A stretch of DNA of 64,000 bases from Phlebiopsis flavidoalba (lineage: Eukaryota > Basidiomycota > Agaricomycetes > Polyporales > Phanerochaetaceae). The translations under genes were made by a program, and so were the position numbers. Location of the stretch: positions 62,001-126,000 of the forward strand of contig JAOCPU010000001.1 of assembly GCA_035772785.1 (NCBI GenBank), written 5' to 3'. Below the pieces are notes generated by a model. The model did no database searches. It had not been told where the DNA came from and saw only the letters and a list, made by a program, of their open reading frames with translations. Below are positions 1-11,832 of this stretch, piece after piece (within the stretch, counting starts at the first letter, position 1; the number at the start of each line of letters is the position of its first letter).

Positions 1-365
1 ACAAAGGTTCGTGGTCTCATGTCACTGTACGGGTGCCTCTTGAATCTCATGAAAGAGCCTACCGGGCACAGCTACCAAGGTCACAGCACCGCGTGCGTTC
101 CCGGGAGACGGGTCAGCTTCTGACCGCCAGAGCCCGCATCACGCGATGCCAAACGCGCATACGTCTCGACGTCGTAGAGGAGAAAGGTTAGTGACCGCCG
201 AGTGTCATGTTTTGATAGATGCTTACACTGGGCGTAGGTAACCGACTGATTTCTTTGGACGCCCTATAGTTGTAAAGAAGGCTGCATCAAGTAGTAAAAC
301 CAGCGAGCCGCGCTGGGAAAGGCATCCCTCGAGCACAACCGAGCCCGGTCGTGGTCCTAATCGGT

Positions 366-929
366 TCAATGAGGGTAATTCGGCTGCAGTCCGGAAACCT
401 GTTCAAAAGTATCGGCCTTTCTTTGAGCTCGCATATATGAGGTCACAATCCCTACCACAACAGTTTTGCATCTCAGCGCGAGCACCTTCACAAAGTAATG
501 ACCATCTAGCTGCAACAATCTACTTAATGTTTGGTAGCTACCTGACTTGATCAGTGCCTGTATACATCTCATTCCGTGTTCATCTGAAACGGCCCTCATC
601 TGTGTGCTTGTTCATCTAATTTTTCTCCGATTGTTTAGCACAGATGTGTGCTGTTGTCGCAAACTTGCGGTGCTGTGTCCATTCTCATGATATGCCGTTT
701 TCAATGCTGGTGAGGAAGTAAATTCAGCAAAATCGTTCAATAAAACTGACGCAATAGGCTGTATATTCTTCATCTGCTGACTGTTTGAGTTTCTAAAATC
801 ATATATGTCACTGTCGAATGCTAACACTCCTGACTCAGGCTGACCTTCCACCAGCTGTCCAAGGATTGATAGCGCCCAGGGCTCGGGATTGCGCCGAGAG
901 AGCTTCGGGGCGTTAAGGTTTATCACCAT
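366..929 (-). CDS. Hypothetical protein, two adjacent open segments
   Basis: Two open segments follow one another on the minus strand (929 to 612, then 599 to 366), separated by a single stop and a few bases, and could be one gene broken by an indel or an intron. The first segment (105 residues) starts MVINLNAPKLSRRNPEPW and the second (77 residues) begins MRAVSDEHGMRC. Composition is ordinary and not low-complexity, but I recognise no family, motif, signal peptide or membrane segment. It could equally be chance open reading frame in intergenic DNA. The gene, if real, would be divergent from RPN8 to its right. Confidence 0.2.
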
Positions 930-1996
930 GATGGTTGTCCTCAGTGTGAGTCATCCGTGTTATGAGGCTGTTATAGGCAGAAGCTCACAGCGCGTGACGA
1001 AGTTACAATTGCTTTAACGTAAGCAGGCTTTCTTACATATTTTTCAACTCTTGAAAAGGTTGATTGGCTAGTATTTCTATCCAGCCTTCTTGGAGAATAT
1101 ATCGCTCTACTTACCGCCGCTTGAACTTGGGACCTCTTCAGGTCGGCCTATTGATTTCATTCCAAAGCCTTTCCAGTATTACAAAATCCATCAAGGAGGA
1201 TGGCCTTTGAAACATCGGTCGCTGCAGCTGATATCTACCATGCCTATGGAGCTGTCTGTAGTGTTGAGCTGTTCCGACAACCTCGGCGTGTCTGTTCATC
1301 TCGGAAGATCATCATTTGTTACTTTGACGAGGACACATTAAGAGGTTATAATGGTAGATTAACTCAAGATATACTGTGAGACGCCTGTATATTATTTAGG
1401 GATTGAAACCATCTAATTGATTGACCTCGTTCGTGACATTGTGATGGGAGCGCTGATGCGGTTCGATTCTCGTGCGTGAAACAATGACTCGAGTATTTGT
1501 ATTCAGCTCGAGGTAACACATCGTGCACTTAATCCGTGCATTCATGCGGTATGCTGTACTGGAACCAGGACATTCAGCCGCAGCCACAGAACACGGATTA
1601 ATCGTAAGAGGCATCATGTGAGTACTCTGCTCGAGAGTATATCTCGGCAATAACGACGTAGAACGACATTGATTCAGCATTTGAGTCAATTTTAGATTGT
1701 CAAAGACATTGTGCCTCATTGCCATCGGATGAAAACTGTCTAAAGTCCAGCCGAGTGCTCCTCTTCGCCTCGGTGGTAGTATGTAATAACCCAAGCAAAA
1801 TTCTGAATATTAATGTTAGGGGCGCTAACTGGAAAAGGCGGCAGTCGCTGGAAGCCGGCCTTTGGACAAACAAGGACAAACAACGTGCTCGAGGACGCGT
1901 ACGCGGCGCGAACGCCTAACTCATTTACCTACACAATCCTCTTTCATTCAAACCTCGTTCGGCTTCTACCTCTCACCCCATTCGAAACGCCTAAGA
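930..1996. other. Intergenic stretch upstream of RPN8
   Basis: About 1 kb without a recognisable gene. A 132-residue open frame on the minus strand (1794 to 1396) and an 83-residue frame on the plus strand (1090 to 1341) match nothing I know. The last 100 bases before the RPN8 start are pyrimidine-rich, as is common in fungal promoters. Confidence 0.4.
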
Positions 1997-3361
1997 ATGG
2001 TTGCAACCACCACGACACAAGTGTGTAATTCTGGAGGAAGTCATCCCGATCAAGTACTGACGGCACCTACATAGCTGACAGGCACTTGCGAGCACAACAG
2101 TCGGTAAGTCATACGCGTCATTTGTCGAATTTGGAGGAGATGCAGATATCTGATAGTATAATACCGTTAGTTGTAGACATCCGCTCGTACTGCTCTCCGT
2201 AGCAGACACCCACCATGGCGCGTTCAGTACCGAAAGGCTCAACGAAGCGGGTAGTCGGTGTCCTGCTCGGGCAAGACAACGGCAAGACAATCAACGTCGC
2301 GAACTCATTTGCTATAACCCTTTGAAGAGGATGAACGAGACCCTAAGACATGGTTCCTCGACCACAACTACATTGAAGGCAGTGGGAGATGTTCAAAAAG
2401 GTCAATGTGGTGGGTGAGTCGACCATATGTATATTCTGTGGTCTGCCTAATTAACTTTAGATCCAGCCGCGGGAGAAAGATGATAGGCTGGTACCGGGAC
2501 ACTGGACCATAAGACCTAAAGAAAGGGGCGTCTGACCAGGAGATCAAACGACTTGCTGAAGCGATACATTGCACGACCAGTGATGGTCATCGTCGACACT
2601 TACGACCACATACAGTTGGTATAAAATACCGACAGATGGCGCGTACTTTGCTGTGGAGGAGATTAAAGATGTGAGTTGTAAACGCCCTTGTTTTGTTGCA
2701 GGCTGCGTCTGCTATCATGTATGCTTCGTAGGACGGTATACTGAGACTCGCAAGACTTTCCTGCACGTACTCCCCAACAGCCATTGAGGCGGAAGAGGGC
2801 TGAAGAAATTGGTGTCGAGCACCGTTCTACTACCGTGATATCAAAGACTCGACCACCACCATACACTTTCTTCTAACTATTCGCGTTTCTGAACAACTTG
2901 CTTCATTTGCGTGGAGTCTGCAATCGCGCATCTCATCTTTCTCCGATATCCAGAAAGTAATCTCGTCCTGACGTTTGCAGCCGGCCAAAATTCCAGTGGA
3001 ACCATGGCGAAGATTTGTCTTACCGCAAACCTAGGCAGGAAGCCGGCAAGTCAACCTGATGCCGCAAGCCTTGGAAGCGATGCCAGAGGACTAGCCTCAG
3101 AGCTTCGCATCAGACGACGAAGCGAGCGGAGCGTAGGCTTGTCGTTGAGTGATCTCAGTCAGTCTTTGATGCGAGCACGATGGCTCATTGCACTTGCGAC
3201 GCACGTCGTCGCCAAGGCAAGGCGTCACTGGTGAACGGCAGAGCTGGAGGATGGCTAACAGGGTAACACAGGATGCGACGAATGACGAGAATGTGACAGC
3301 AGACAAGAAAAGAAGGACTACGGCACAGAAGGCGGATAAGGCGGCCGTCGAAGTCGTCTGA
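1997..3361 (+). CDS. RPN8: 26S proteasome regulatory subunit RPN8 (PSMD7), MPN domain
   Basis: Non-catalytic MPN-domain subunit of the 19S lid, partner of the deubiquitinase RPN11. Visible in order, across frame changes: HPLVLLSVAD near 2172, KRVVGVLLGQDNGKTINVAN near 2246-2300, FEEDERDPKTWFLDHNYIE near 2320, MFKKVN near 2390, GWY..TGP near 2490, RYIARPVMVIVD near 2560, YFAVEEIKD near 2645, EIGVEH..RDIKDSTTT near 2810, then a Lys-rich tail ending KAAVEVV before TGA at 3359. As in known RPN8, the zinc-binding JAMM histidines are absent. The start at 1997 (MVATTTTQ) is the first suitable ATG before a GTAAGT intron at 2103. Introns are also visible near 2413-2460 and 2678-2730. At least six frame changes interrupt it, and the region 3000-3300 is poorly readable. 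Family assignment is firm; exact exon ends are not. Confidence 0.85.
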
Positions 3362-3657
3362 CGCCCAAAGAATGCCAATATGAATGTGTTGTTAGCTATG
3401 TGTGTATATTAATCATGACTCCTTTCTTCTCTAGATTCGAGGGCCATGATACCGGAAGCTTACGGTCGGAAAGCCTGGACGGATGACATACATCATCCGT
3501 ATGCGAATTATGCAACCATTCCTGCTTGGCAATTGAGGCTCAAGTCCGATGAAGTGATGAATATAAAAGAGTCTACAATACATAAGTAAGAGGTACAGGC
3601 AGGTTGCGACGAAAGCACGAAGGTGCATGGATATAAAGATGGATGTGGAATGGAGAG

Positions 3658-5865
3658 CTAGAACTTGAAATCTTTCTCCTTCCTCGACTCGCGCTCTCGG
3701 TCCGCCTTCTGCTTCTTCTTTGCCATCATCCTTTTGCAATCATGTCCGAGAAGTCCTCGAAAGCACCATTTGCAACCGGGAAACACCAGCAGAACCTCGT
3801 GCACCCTGATCGTATCGGCGTCGCAGGTCTTTCCCTCCGACAGTGTGCCCTCAGATTTCCGAGGCGTCGATGGAAATGTCCACACCATTTGCTTTGCGCT
3901 GGTGCGCGATGAGTATTTTCAGGTTAGCTAGCCGCAGATAGGACAAACACACCTTTGTGCCACGTTCATCTCCGAGGACGGGAATTGCAGCATTAGTGTT
4001 GGCAACTGCACTGATATCGTATCCTCGCTCGCTGCCCATCAGAACCCCGTTACGGAAGTCTGGTTTCGGTGCGCGGTACAAACCTTGTAGAGACTGAAAC
4101 CTCGGACCGGTGTCGGTAACTTCGCTCGGTGCCCGGGCAGCAGTCTTGTGCGCAAACTCGAGGAAGTCCGGTGTCTCGAGCCCACCAGCACCTTAGGCTT
4201 TGAAACGACACTCGTCATACCGGAGGGTGTCTCGAGAGACCCGATAGGGCGTCCTGCAGGCCATCCATTGGCGCTGGTTCTGCAATGTCCTCTTCTTCCT
4301 CGGACTCCTCTTCGGACTCAGATTCCTCTTCTGCAGAAGTTAAACAGTTTCAGCTGCTGTTAATGAATCAATCCAAGAGATAGACGCACCCTCTTCGGGT
4401 TCGAGTTCGCCCCACGGTGTCCGATCAACTGGCTCCCCTCCCCATCTTGACCGAGAAGGTTTAGCAGGACAGCGGAACCAACAAAAGTGATGGCTCACGT
4501 CGGCATCATTCGTCTTCGGTAGTAAACACCGAAGACATCACCATACAAAGACGGTTGTATTCGTCCAATGGAGGTTTACCCCAGCCACCAGGATGGAAAC
4601 CCCATTTGTGCTCTAAATGGGAGGTCATTGTATACTGTGATAACGACCAGTGTGATAAACTCACCCTTCCGGAATCGAGCATTTCAGACCTGGTATCCGT
4701 AGAGTAGGGTAGCTTGGTGGTGGGCCAAATCGCTGCATACTAATCAACCATGGCGGTGGCGCGAGAGGAGGGATAGACAGCGCTTCAACAAGCTCTGGTG
4801 ACAAGTCACCCGGACGTTTGTGTTTGAGCTGAGTCTCGACTCTTTGCCTTCGTAGTACCTGTCAGTGCGTTATCAGACTGGATACACAGCTAAGCAGTGA
4901 GGCGAACGCACATCTCGCCAAAGCCGGTGACATTCGGCTTGGTCATGTACTTGAAGAAGGCGTCATGCAACTTCTGGTAGTCGATATCCATCTTTCCCAT
5001 CTTTGGCTGCACACGTTCACGGGTTTTAGCTTTTAGCGACATGTTGGCCTCCTTCTCCTTGACCGCGTCACGCATGGTGGCAATGCCGGTGTCCGCGATA
5101 TACGAGGGAAGCTGGAACGGAGGCTTCTCAATACCACGCTTGCCTTGAAGATAATCTCGCTTCGCACTCCAGTGGGCAGGTATCGGGACCGTGTTCCGGT
5201 AACTTTTGAGGTGGAGGAGTAGGCGAGGGTCTGCCCGCGGTAACGTCTGTCCATTCGACAACTTCGGTTTCTTGACGAGCTGTTTCAACTCCGCGACCGT
5301 AGTAAGTCGATTCAGCTTTCTAGCCTTTTTCTTCGACAAGGGCTTTTTCTCTTCGGCTTCCGAGTCGCCCTCCGACTCCATGTCGTCGTCGTGCCGAATA
5401 GATGATTTCGCCTTTCGCACGGTCAGTATCGCGAAGCTGCTGCAAGGAGATTTGGATTAGTCGTTCATGAATGACAGTGATGTTTACGCACTGCAGAGGA
5501 TTCCGGAGGAGCCTGGAAGCGTGCAAAGACATCGGAGAATGCTTCGAAAGCCGCTCCTTTCACTTCCAACTGCTCAGACACGTACTCAACGTTCATAGGA
5601 TAGTCATTGTCTCTCCCGCTTCACTTCCTGTGACGCGTCTCCATTGGGCTCCTGGGGGTGTATTATTTTGATTCATACAAGAGTTATCACGTAGTATGAA
5701 CGAGACGCACTGGTGTTGGCGTGGTGGTTTGCTCGGCCTTCTTCTGCTTTGCCTTCAGGGGGCCGTCGTAGTTGATTCTTCGATTTAAACCTTAACATTC
5801 GTTTTGTCTCCATTGAGAGCCTGAGCTCCGTTGAGTGCCGGTGATGGCTGAACGGCGGTGGACAT
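3658..5865 (-). CDS. CUS1: Splicing factor 3B subunit 2 (SF3B2/CUS1)
   Basis: Component of the SF3b complex of U2 snRNP, needed for branch-site recognition in the nucleus. The start at 5865 gives MSTAVQPSPALNGAQ. An N-terminal part contains YVSEQLEVKGAAFEAF (near 5570) and FARFQAPPESS. A basic/acidic stretch (KKARKLNR) precedes the DUF382 block at 5420-4890, with VPIPAHWSAKRDYLQGKRG and KMDIDYQKLHDAFFKY. The proline-rich PSP domain follows around 4800-4540 (GDLSPELVEALSIPPL, APPPWLISMQRFGPPPSYP, GFHPGGW, YGDVFG), then NGVDISIDAS near 3860. The C-terminus KEKDFKF at 3658 resembles the KEFKF ending of animal SF3B2. Introns and several frameshifts (for example near 3850 and through the acidic region 4150-4450) break the frame. 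It is divergent from eIF4A. Confidence 0.9.
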
Positions 5866-6193
5866 TGTGTACGGCGGGTACGCGAAGTGAATGTACGCAG
5901 GCGACAAGGACGAGCTGCTCACGTAAGCAGGTTTTCCCCCACGGTCAATCAAAGATCAGGCGGAGGTTGAACTCGTCAAGCGCTCCCCGCTAATCGCTTG
6001 ATTCGCATCAGTCTGAGAATTAACTTAGCGGCAGTCGCCGTCATGATGCATTTCGAATGAGGGAGAAATTTGCTCTCGAGCTTTTCGACCACCACCAGAT
6101 CTATCGATCACAACTTACTCGCACACCCACACATACGCTTGAAGTCGGCCAGCAGTCGACTCTTAAAAGAAAAGAAAACCAAAAGACCTCAAT
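5866..6193. promoter_or_regulatory. Shared promoter region of SF3B2 and eIF4A
   Basis: The 328 bases separate two divergent start codons (SF3B2 at 5865 on minus, eIF4A at 6194 on plus), so both promoters must lie here or overlap. No TATA box is convincing. The eIF4A side holds an A-rich leader just before its ATG. Bidirectional function is inferred from geometry only. Confidence 0.55.
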
Positions 6194-7697
6194 ATGTCGA
6201 CGTAAGGAGATCCTATTGTCGATGCAGTGTCAGATTGCTGATCTGAGGGTCGCTTTGCAGAGAACAACTCCAGGATGTTCAGGAGAACGAGATCGAGTCC
6301 AACTGGGGACCAGATCGTTGACAAGTGGGTTGAATAATTGGGGGTGTAGCTCAGACATTGACGAGGTGATTTCCAGCTTCGATAACATGGAGCTGAAGCC
6401 TGAGCTCCTTCGCGGAATCTACGCCTGACGGGTGAGTTGACTCAAAATTCCCATCTCGGCTCCGCTCATGTTGCCGCAGTTTCGAGCGTCCCTCTGCTAT
6501 TCAGCAGCGCGCAATCGTCCCTGTCATCAAGGGTCACGATGTCATTGCCCAGGCTCAGTCCGGTACCGGCAAGACTGCCACCTTTTCCATCTCCATTCTC
6601 CAGCAAAAATCGACACCAGCATCAAGGGGACCCAGGCCCTCATTCTTGCTCCTACTCGTGAGCTCGCCCAGCAAATCCAAAAGGTCGTCGTCGCTCTCGG
6701 TGACTACATGAACATCGAGTGCCACGCCTGCGTCGGCGGTACCAACGTTTAAGGAGCCGTGAGGACATGGCCAAGCTCCAGGAGGGCGTCCACGTCGTCG
6801 TCGGTACCCCCGGCCGTGTGTACGACATGATCAACCGTCGCGCCCTCCGTGCGGACACCATCAAGCTCTTCTGTCTTGTCGATGAGGCCGTATGAGATGC
6901 TGTCCCGTGGTTTTCTAGGACCAGATCTACGAGGGTCTTCCAGCTCCTTCCTCAGGGACACTCAGGTCGTCCTTCTTTTCTGCCACCCATGGCCTGCCGA
7001 TGTGTGTTGGAGGTCACCAAGAAGTTCATGCGTGACCCTATCCGCATATTCTCGTCAAGCGTGACGATTGACTCTTGAAGGTAATCAAGCAGTTCTATAT
7101 CGCTGTCGAGAAGGAGGAGTGGAAGCTTGATACCCTCTGCGATCTCTACGAGACCGTTACTATCACACCCATCGCTGTCATCTTCTGCAACACTCGCCGG
7201 AAGGTCGATTGGTTGACCGAGAAGATGCACGCCCGCGAGTTCACTGTTTCTGCCATGGTGAGTAGCCAACACTTTATCAAGAATGTGATAGTTGAGGTCC
7301 TAACTCGGCTCTCAATCAGCACGGAGACATGGAACAAAAGCAGCGTGAAGTCCTGATGAAGGAGTTCCGCTCAGGATCTTCTCGTGTCCTCATCACCACT
7401 GATTTGCTCGCTCGTGGTATCGATGTCCAGCAGGTCTCCCTCGTCATCAACTACGATCTCCCCACCAACCGTGAGAACTACATCCACCGTATTGGTCGTG
7501 GTGGTCGTTTCGGTCGTAAGGGTGTTGCCATCAACTTTGTCACCACCGAGGACGTGCGCATGCTCCGGATATTGAACGTGAGTGCTCGTTTACGGGTTAG
7601 GTGTTCGGCTGTCTTACTCGGCCGCTTGTCAGAATTCTACAACACCCAGATTGACGAGATGCCCCTCAACGTCGCGTTACACGTCCACACCCTCTAA
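6194..7697 (+). CDS. TIF1: Eukaryotic initiation factor 4A (ATP-dependent RNA helicase)
   Basis: DEAD-box helicase of the eIF4F cap-binding complex that unwinds mRNA 5' leaders in the cytoplasm. The start ATGTCGAC at 6194 is followed by a GTAAGG intron. Exon 2 reads [12 protein letters not shown], and a second intron ends before the [16 protein letters not shown] block. Motifs across frames: Q-motif [11 protein letters not shown], motif [11 protein letters not shown] (near 6555), Ia PTRELAQQ (6655), GG and TPGR (6810), DEAD as a frameshifted DEA-DEML (6885), SAT region damaged near 6990, [17 protein letters not shown] (7110), [17 protein letters not shown] (7180), [18 protein letters not shown] (7410), motif [15 protein letters not shown] (7485). 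Normal length is about 395 residues, and the span with five or six introns fits. At least six indels occur. The final residues after MPLNVA differ from the usual short ending, probably another indel. Confidence 0.95.
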
Positions 7698-9031
7698 ACA
7701 TATACGGACTATTACTGATTGTTTCACGCAGTGATTTGATTTAGACGATTTATATTCATATCCTAAGCCCCCTCTATTGCGCGCATCACCAGCACCCGAC
7801 GAAATCGCTTCGGATCCAGCGGATCACCCCAATCTCCCTCTCGCTTACACGCAAACTGCATCTCGTTCACACACCACGCTGTATAACTGCCACGACGGGA
7901 TTCATCACGAGTTTCTATTTTTCTCTCTACTCAGGCCTCTGTTCCATGATCGTTTCTGTGTTTATGCCCTCGTCTCCTCGCGCCCCGCTCATCTCCTGTT
8001 GCCAAAAGTGTAGTGCAGTATGTACTATGAGAATATGCCATTGGTCGCTAGTCTATACATTACAACTGTCATGTTCCCACACGAGCCCGGACTCGCTTGT
8101 GATTGAGTCGCAGGCCCCGGCTACTGAAGCCGGACGTCCGGGGAGCGAGTGATCCGGGGGCGCAGAGGTTATTGTGGGCGGGTGTCCGTGGGGGCCGCTC
8201 GTCTGGCGCGGTGCTTCTGCAGTGGCCTCCCCGATTTGGGAGGTTCTGTTGCAGGCTGCTTGAAGTGAGCACGACCAGGCAATGCGCCTGTGGCTTCGGA
8301 GTGCCCTCTCCTTATTTTGCAAGGTTGAGCCCGTGCGCAGACTTGAGCAGCGGAGTTGCGTGCATCATTCGGGGAGTTTTCGTGTGCCTGCCGAATCCAG
8401 AGGCACACCGGGCGGGGGCTGTGCAACGGCAGGGGTCGGGCTTGGCGCTCGCCTTTGGGCTTGCGACACCGCCAGGGCCAGTGCTCTGCGATTGAACGCA
8501 TGTCGGATGTAAATGGTGCACGCCACAAGCCCTGCACCTCCATCTTTACAATCTTCTCTCACGTCCGACGACACCGACCGCAGCCTGCCACCCAGGTTCA
8601 TAGGGATGATTGACGGGTAAAATTGTCCCCCACGGCCCATACTTATCGGCGTATAACTTGGCCTACACATCTTTGCTCTCGAACCAACCCGCCGGGATCA
8701 TAGACGCGTCACCACTGAAGCTTCCAGGCATTTCAACACGTCGTTGTGTGTGCGCCGTTGTTGACTTTCGCTCAATACGCGTGAGTGTGCTAAACGCCTC
8801 TTTCCTCGACCACCTGGCTTATTCTGTCATTTGTGTTGCCATTTCCGCAACCACGCCTTTATTCAAAAGCCGTTTCGTCTATTACTTCGTCATCACAAAG
8901 GCTACCTACGTAATACCGGCCATCACAGTCTACGGTCCTTGAATTCCCCGGGGCCACACTATCCGTTAGGCCACAAATACATATATATTTCGCCAACGAC
9001 CACAGACCCAACCTGCATATAACACCCAGAC
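7698..9031. other. Intergenic region between eIF4A and the phosphatase gene
   Basis: About 1.3 kb. The first part is the eIF4A 3' region (AT-rich at 7700-7770). The stretch 8090-8620 is strikingly GC-rich and gives long overlapping open frames on both strands, none with a family signature; these look like composition artefacts. CT-rich sequence near 8950-9020 likely belongs to the promoter of the next gene. Confidence 0.4.
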
Positions 9032-9982
9032 ATGGTGAGTCCGACCTTTTCACACATCCGCCACGAGTCCTTCCTGATAATCAACGCCTCCATCTCACCC
9101 TTCACTGATTTGTCTTAAACCACCATCCATAACTCCAGTACTCGCAAACCATGCCGCGTCCAAGAGTAGCCCTCTCAGCAATATCCACGCTCAACACGGC
9201 GACCTGCTACTCCGCACCTATGTCGCCATCGGGCCGCGTAGCGAACACGGGCCGCGATCCAAACTTCAACACCTCCAACAGAGGTTGTCCCCCGCGTTTT
9301 CATTGGTGAACTTGGCTGCAGCGGAGAATGCAGCCAATGCTCGCCGCACATCTTTCTCGGAGTCACACGCATGTTCTCTCAGCCATGCGCGGCACAGTAT
9401 CGCTGCCATCCATTTCGACAAACCCCTTACATGCGCATGGCACCCAAGTGCCCATTAAACCGTCTCACTTCTCAGTCCGTTTGCGGAGCTCGCAGGCCAC
9501 CTCCCTGACGCGACGAGGTTTATATCCGAACGCGTTACAGGATCCCCCGTCGCGCGGGTATTGGTGCACTTTTTGCGTGCAGCGGCATCAGCCGGAGCTC
9601 GAGCGTCGTCCTGTGCCTACCTCATAGCAGCGTACGGCTGGACACCCGCGCAGGCCGTGCAGTATGCAAGAGTCAAGAGCAAGAGGCCCGTCGGCAGAAC
9701 CGAAATCCGGGCTTTTCGTCGTGCGCGCAGCTTGGCGAGTATGCCGAGTCGCTACGATCGGTCTTGCTGCTGCGGGGCGGGGGAGACGATGAAGACATGC
9801 TCTACCGAGCCACTAGCAGTGCGCCGCCAGACACCGGCAGAGGTGAGATATCAAACTCTGATGCCCTGTCTGCTTGCCAGGGAGCTCATGCTAGCGTTTT
9901 TGCTCAGAACCTCCGTTCTTCGACGCTGCTCGATGCATCACGATTTGATGTCCTCGTCCTCGTCGCTCCCCGTCCAGATTAA
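9032..9982 (+). CDS. Dual-specificity protein phosphatase
   Basis: Predicted to dephosphorylate phospho-Tyr and phospho-Ser/Thr on proteins. ATG at 9032 is followed at once by a GTGAGT intron ending CCAG at 9138, so exon 1 is one codon. Readable blocks: PRVFIGEL and AAAENAANA (near 9285-9340), THVLSAMRGTVSLPS (9370), HLPDATRFISERVTG (9495), VLVH followed by a frameshifted signature with CSGISRSSSVV in a second frame (9555-9610), AYLIAAYGWTPAQAVQYA (9620), KSKRPV then LGEYAESLRS in another frame (9680-9760). The Cys-x5-Arg loop is thus present but interrupted by an indel. The C-terminus (9764-9982) is a low-similarity acidic/Ser tail. The DSPc fold is confident, the substrate unknown, and the stop position provisional. 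Confidence 0.75.
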
Positions 9983-10445
9983 ATCAGTGCCTGCTCTCAT
10001 CCCGTCTCGGAAACGGCACTCTCTCTCTCTCCATCCGCATTACATCCTACCCCCCCGTCGGACCCTGCCTATTCTATATGTACATCATTACTCACTACCC
10101 TACTCAAGCACTAGTGGCACCTGTCAAAACATCGGGATCGTCTTTCTGTGCTCCGACACATATATCCCGGTTTTTTCAGCATACCCCCGGCTCATATCTA
10201 TTCATCTGAGCGTGTTAGATCGTTGTTCTATGTCGGGATAGGACAGCCAGTTTATGATGATACAATAAGATTAAATACAGATGTACATGACATAGCAAAA
10301 GCTTTACCGGAATACACATCCAACTCAATCTGCATCCTGCCTCAGCTGTTCACAACACTAGATAGCCATCATGTCCAGGTAGTATGCATGCGTTGGATGC
10401 CCCTGCACATCACTTCGGGTATGCCCATCAACATCACAAAGCATA
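9983..10445. other. Convergent intergenic region
   Basis: About 460 bases between the stops of the phosphatase (+) and the Rab gene (-). It contains CT dinucleotide runs at 10020-10035 and no recognisable gene; it probably holds both 3' untranslated regions. Confidence 0.45.
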
Positions 10446-11492
10446 TCAGCACAGCACCGTGACGTCGGAGCAGACGCCTCCAATGCCAGGCCATCGTTCC
10501 TTGGTTGTGGATAGCTTCACGCCGAGGTGACTGTTATAATGGGCGAGAGACGAGGTCGAAAAGTCAAAATCACGATGCAGAGTCCCGAGGGAATTAAACC
10601 TGGACGTACGCGATCCTCGTCAAACTCGCCCTTCCGGACCTTCTCCAAATATCGCGCGTAGGCCCGCTCGAACGCCATCTCCACGTTATGGCCCGACTTG
10701 GCACTGGTCTCGACGAACAGGAGGCCCTCCTCCTGCGCCCATAACGCCGCTTCCCTCCGTCGAGACCTCCCGCTTGCGCTTGCCTGGCTGTGAGGAGGAG
10801 CCTCTCGGGTGGCAGGCGCTGCCGACGTCTGTCCGTCCGGGTCCGCTGCGGATCTTCGTCCGAGCACAGGTCGACCTTGTTGCCGACGAGGATGCGCACG
10901 TCAGATGCGGGTCGGGCGTGCTCCCGGACGTCCTGCAGCCACGAGCGCGCGTTCGTGAAACCTGGGACGTAACGTCAGAGGGGCGGCGTCACGGAGAGAC
11001 ACCGGGCCACATACTCTGTCGCGAGGTGACGTCGTACACGAGAAGACAGCCCGCTGCCCACGGTTAGTACGACCGTGTGATTGATCGGAAGGACTCAGTG
11101 CCTGCTGTGTCCCAGCCTGCGATTGCGGACTCCGTTCAGCATGAACACCCCGGAGTAGGCGCAGAAACGCACATTGGAGTTTCACACCACTCGTTGTTTT
11201 CCCTCGGTATCGTTATGATCTTGGGATCCCAAATTCAACTGTCCTAGCTGACAATGTGTCTCATGTTCACTGTCCTGCGTAAACGGTGACAAAGGAGACG
11301 TGGGCGTGATACAGTCGGGTCTGTGTTTGCAAGAAAGCGGCGGTCCGTCAGGCGTACGAGCAGCGAAGACTTTCCAACTGCCGCGTCACTCAGTAGTACA
11401 CGTATGTCAGAATTCACAGTGGTAATACCCGAGCATGCGTTAGTACCAGTGATAATGAACTTGAGGACATAGTGCCATGCCACACCAGACAT
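10446..11492 (-). CDS. Rab-family small GTPase (Rab2/Rab4/Rab14 type)
   Basis: Vesicle-trafficking GTPase. The start at 11492 reads MSGVAWHYVLKFIITG, then an intron, then the P-loop as AAVGKSSLLVRLTDRRFL (near 11400-11330). WDTAGTESFRSITRSYYRG and AAGCLLVYDVTS lie at about 11125-11030 across two frame changes; the ESFRSITRSYYRG string is typical of Rab2/4/14. The guanine motif ILVGNKVDLC is at about 10890 and the ETSAKSGHNVEMAFERA motif near 10720-10660. After KGEFDED a small intron (10600 to about 10545) leads to the last exon, ending GGVCSDVTVLC with TGA at 10446-10448. The C-terminus lacks the usual CC or CxC prenylation motif, although it carries two cysteines; an indel may hide the true end. 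Several frameshifts occur. It is divergent from ATP15. Confidence 0.85.
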
Positions 11493-11832
11493 CCTTGACT
11501 TGGAACGTGTTTTAGGTGACTGTTGGCGAAGTTTCGCAACGTGCACGAGAGAAAGGGGGATCGAATGCGTGGAGGACGAAAAGTTTATGATTTTGCTCAA
11601 AATAGTATACAGTGTGGTCGTCGTAGTCGTGGTCGTCGTATGCAAAGAGTATGGTAACTGTAAACCCATTGCTCGAAGTGGATTCAGTAAGGCCCCGCCT
11701 CGGCGTACCCCCCCCCCAAGGCAAATACGCGCCGGTTCCACGTGCGAAAGCCGGAGGACCCCGGCGCTGCCAAACTTTCGTCGAGGCTCGTTGAGCGCAA
11801 CGTCTAACTCCCAACCCTCACCACCTATAACC
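11493..11832. promoter_or_regulatory. Shared promoter region of the Rab gene and ATP15
   Basis: 340 bases between divergent starts. It includes a C9 run near 11710 and GTCGT-type repeats near 11620. No clear TATA or CCAAT element. The role is inferred from position. Confidence 0.4.

Noticed and set aside
1440..1490. tRNA-like GGTTCGATTC string
   Set aside because: Flanking bases do not form a five-pair T stem, and no acceptor or anticodon arm can be built around it.
8090..8620. Overlapping open frames on both strands in a GC-rich block
   Set aside because: Open frames occur on both strands at once with Arg/Pro/Ala-rich translations and no motif; GC content alone explains the lack of stops.
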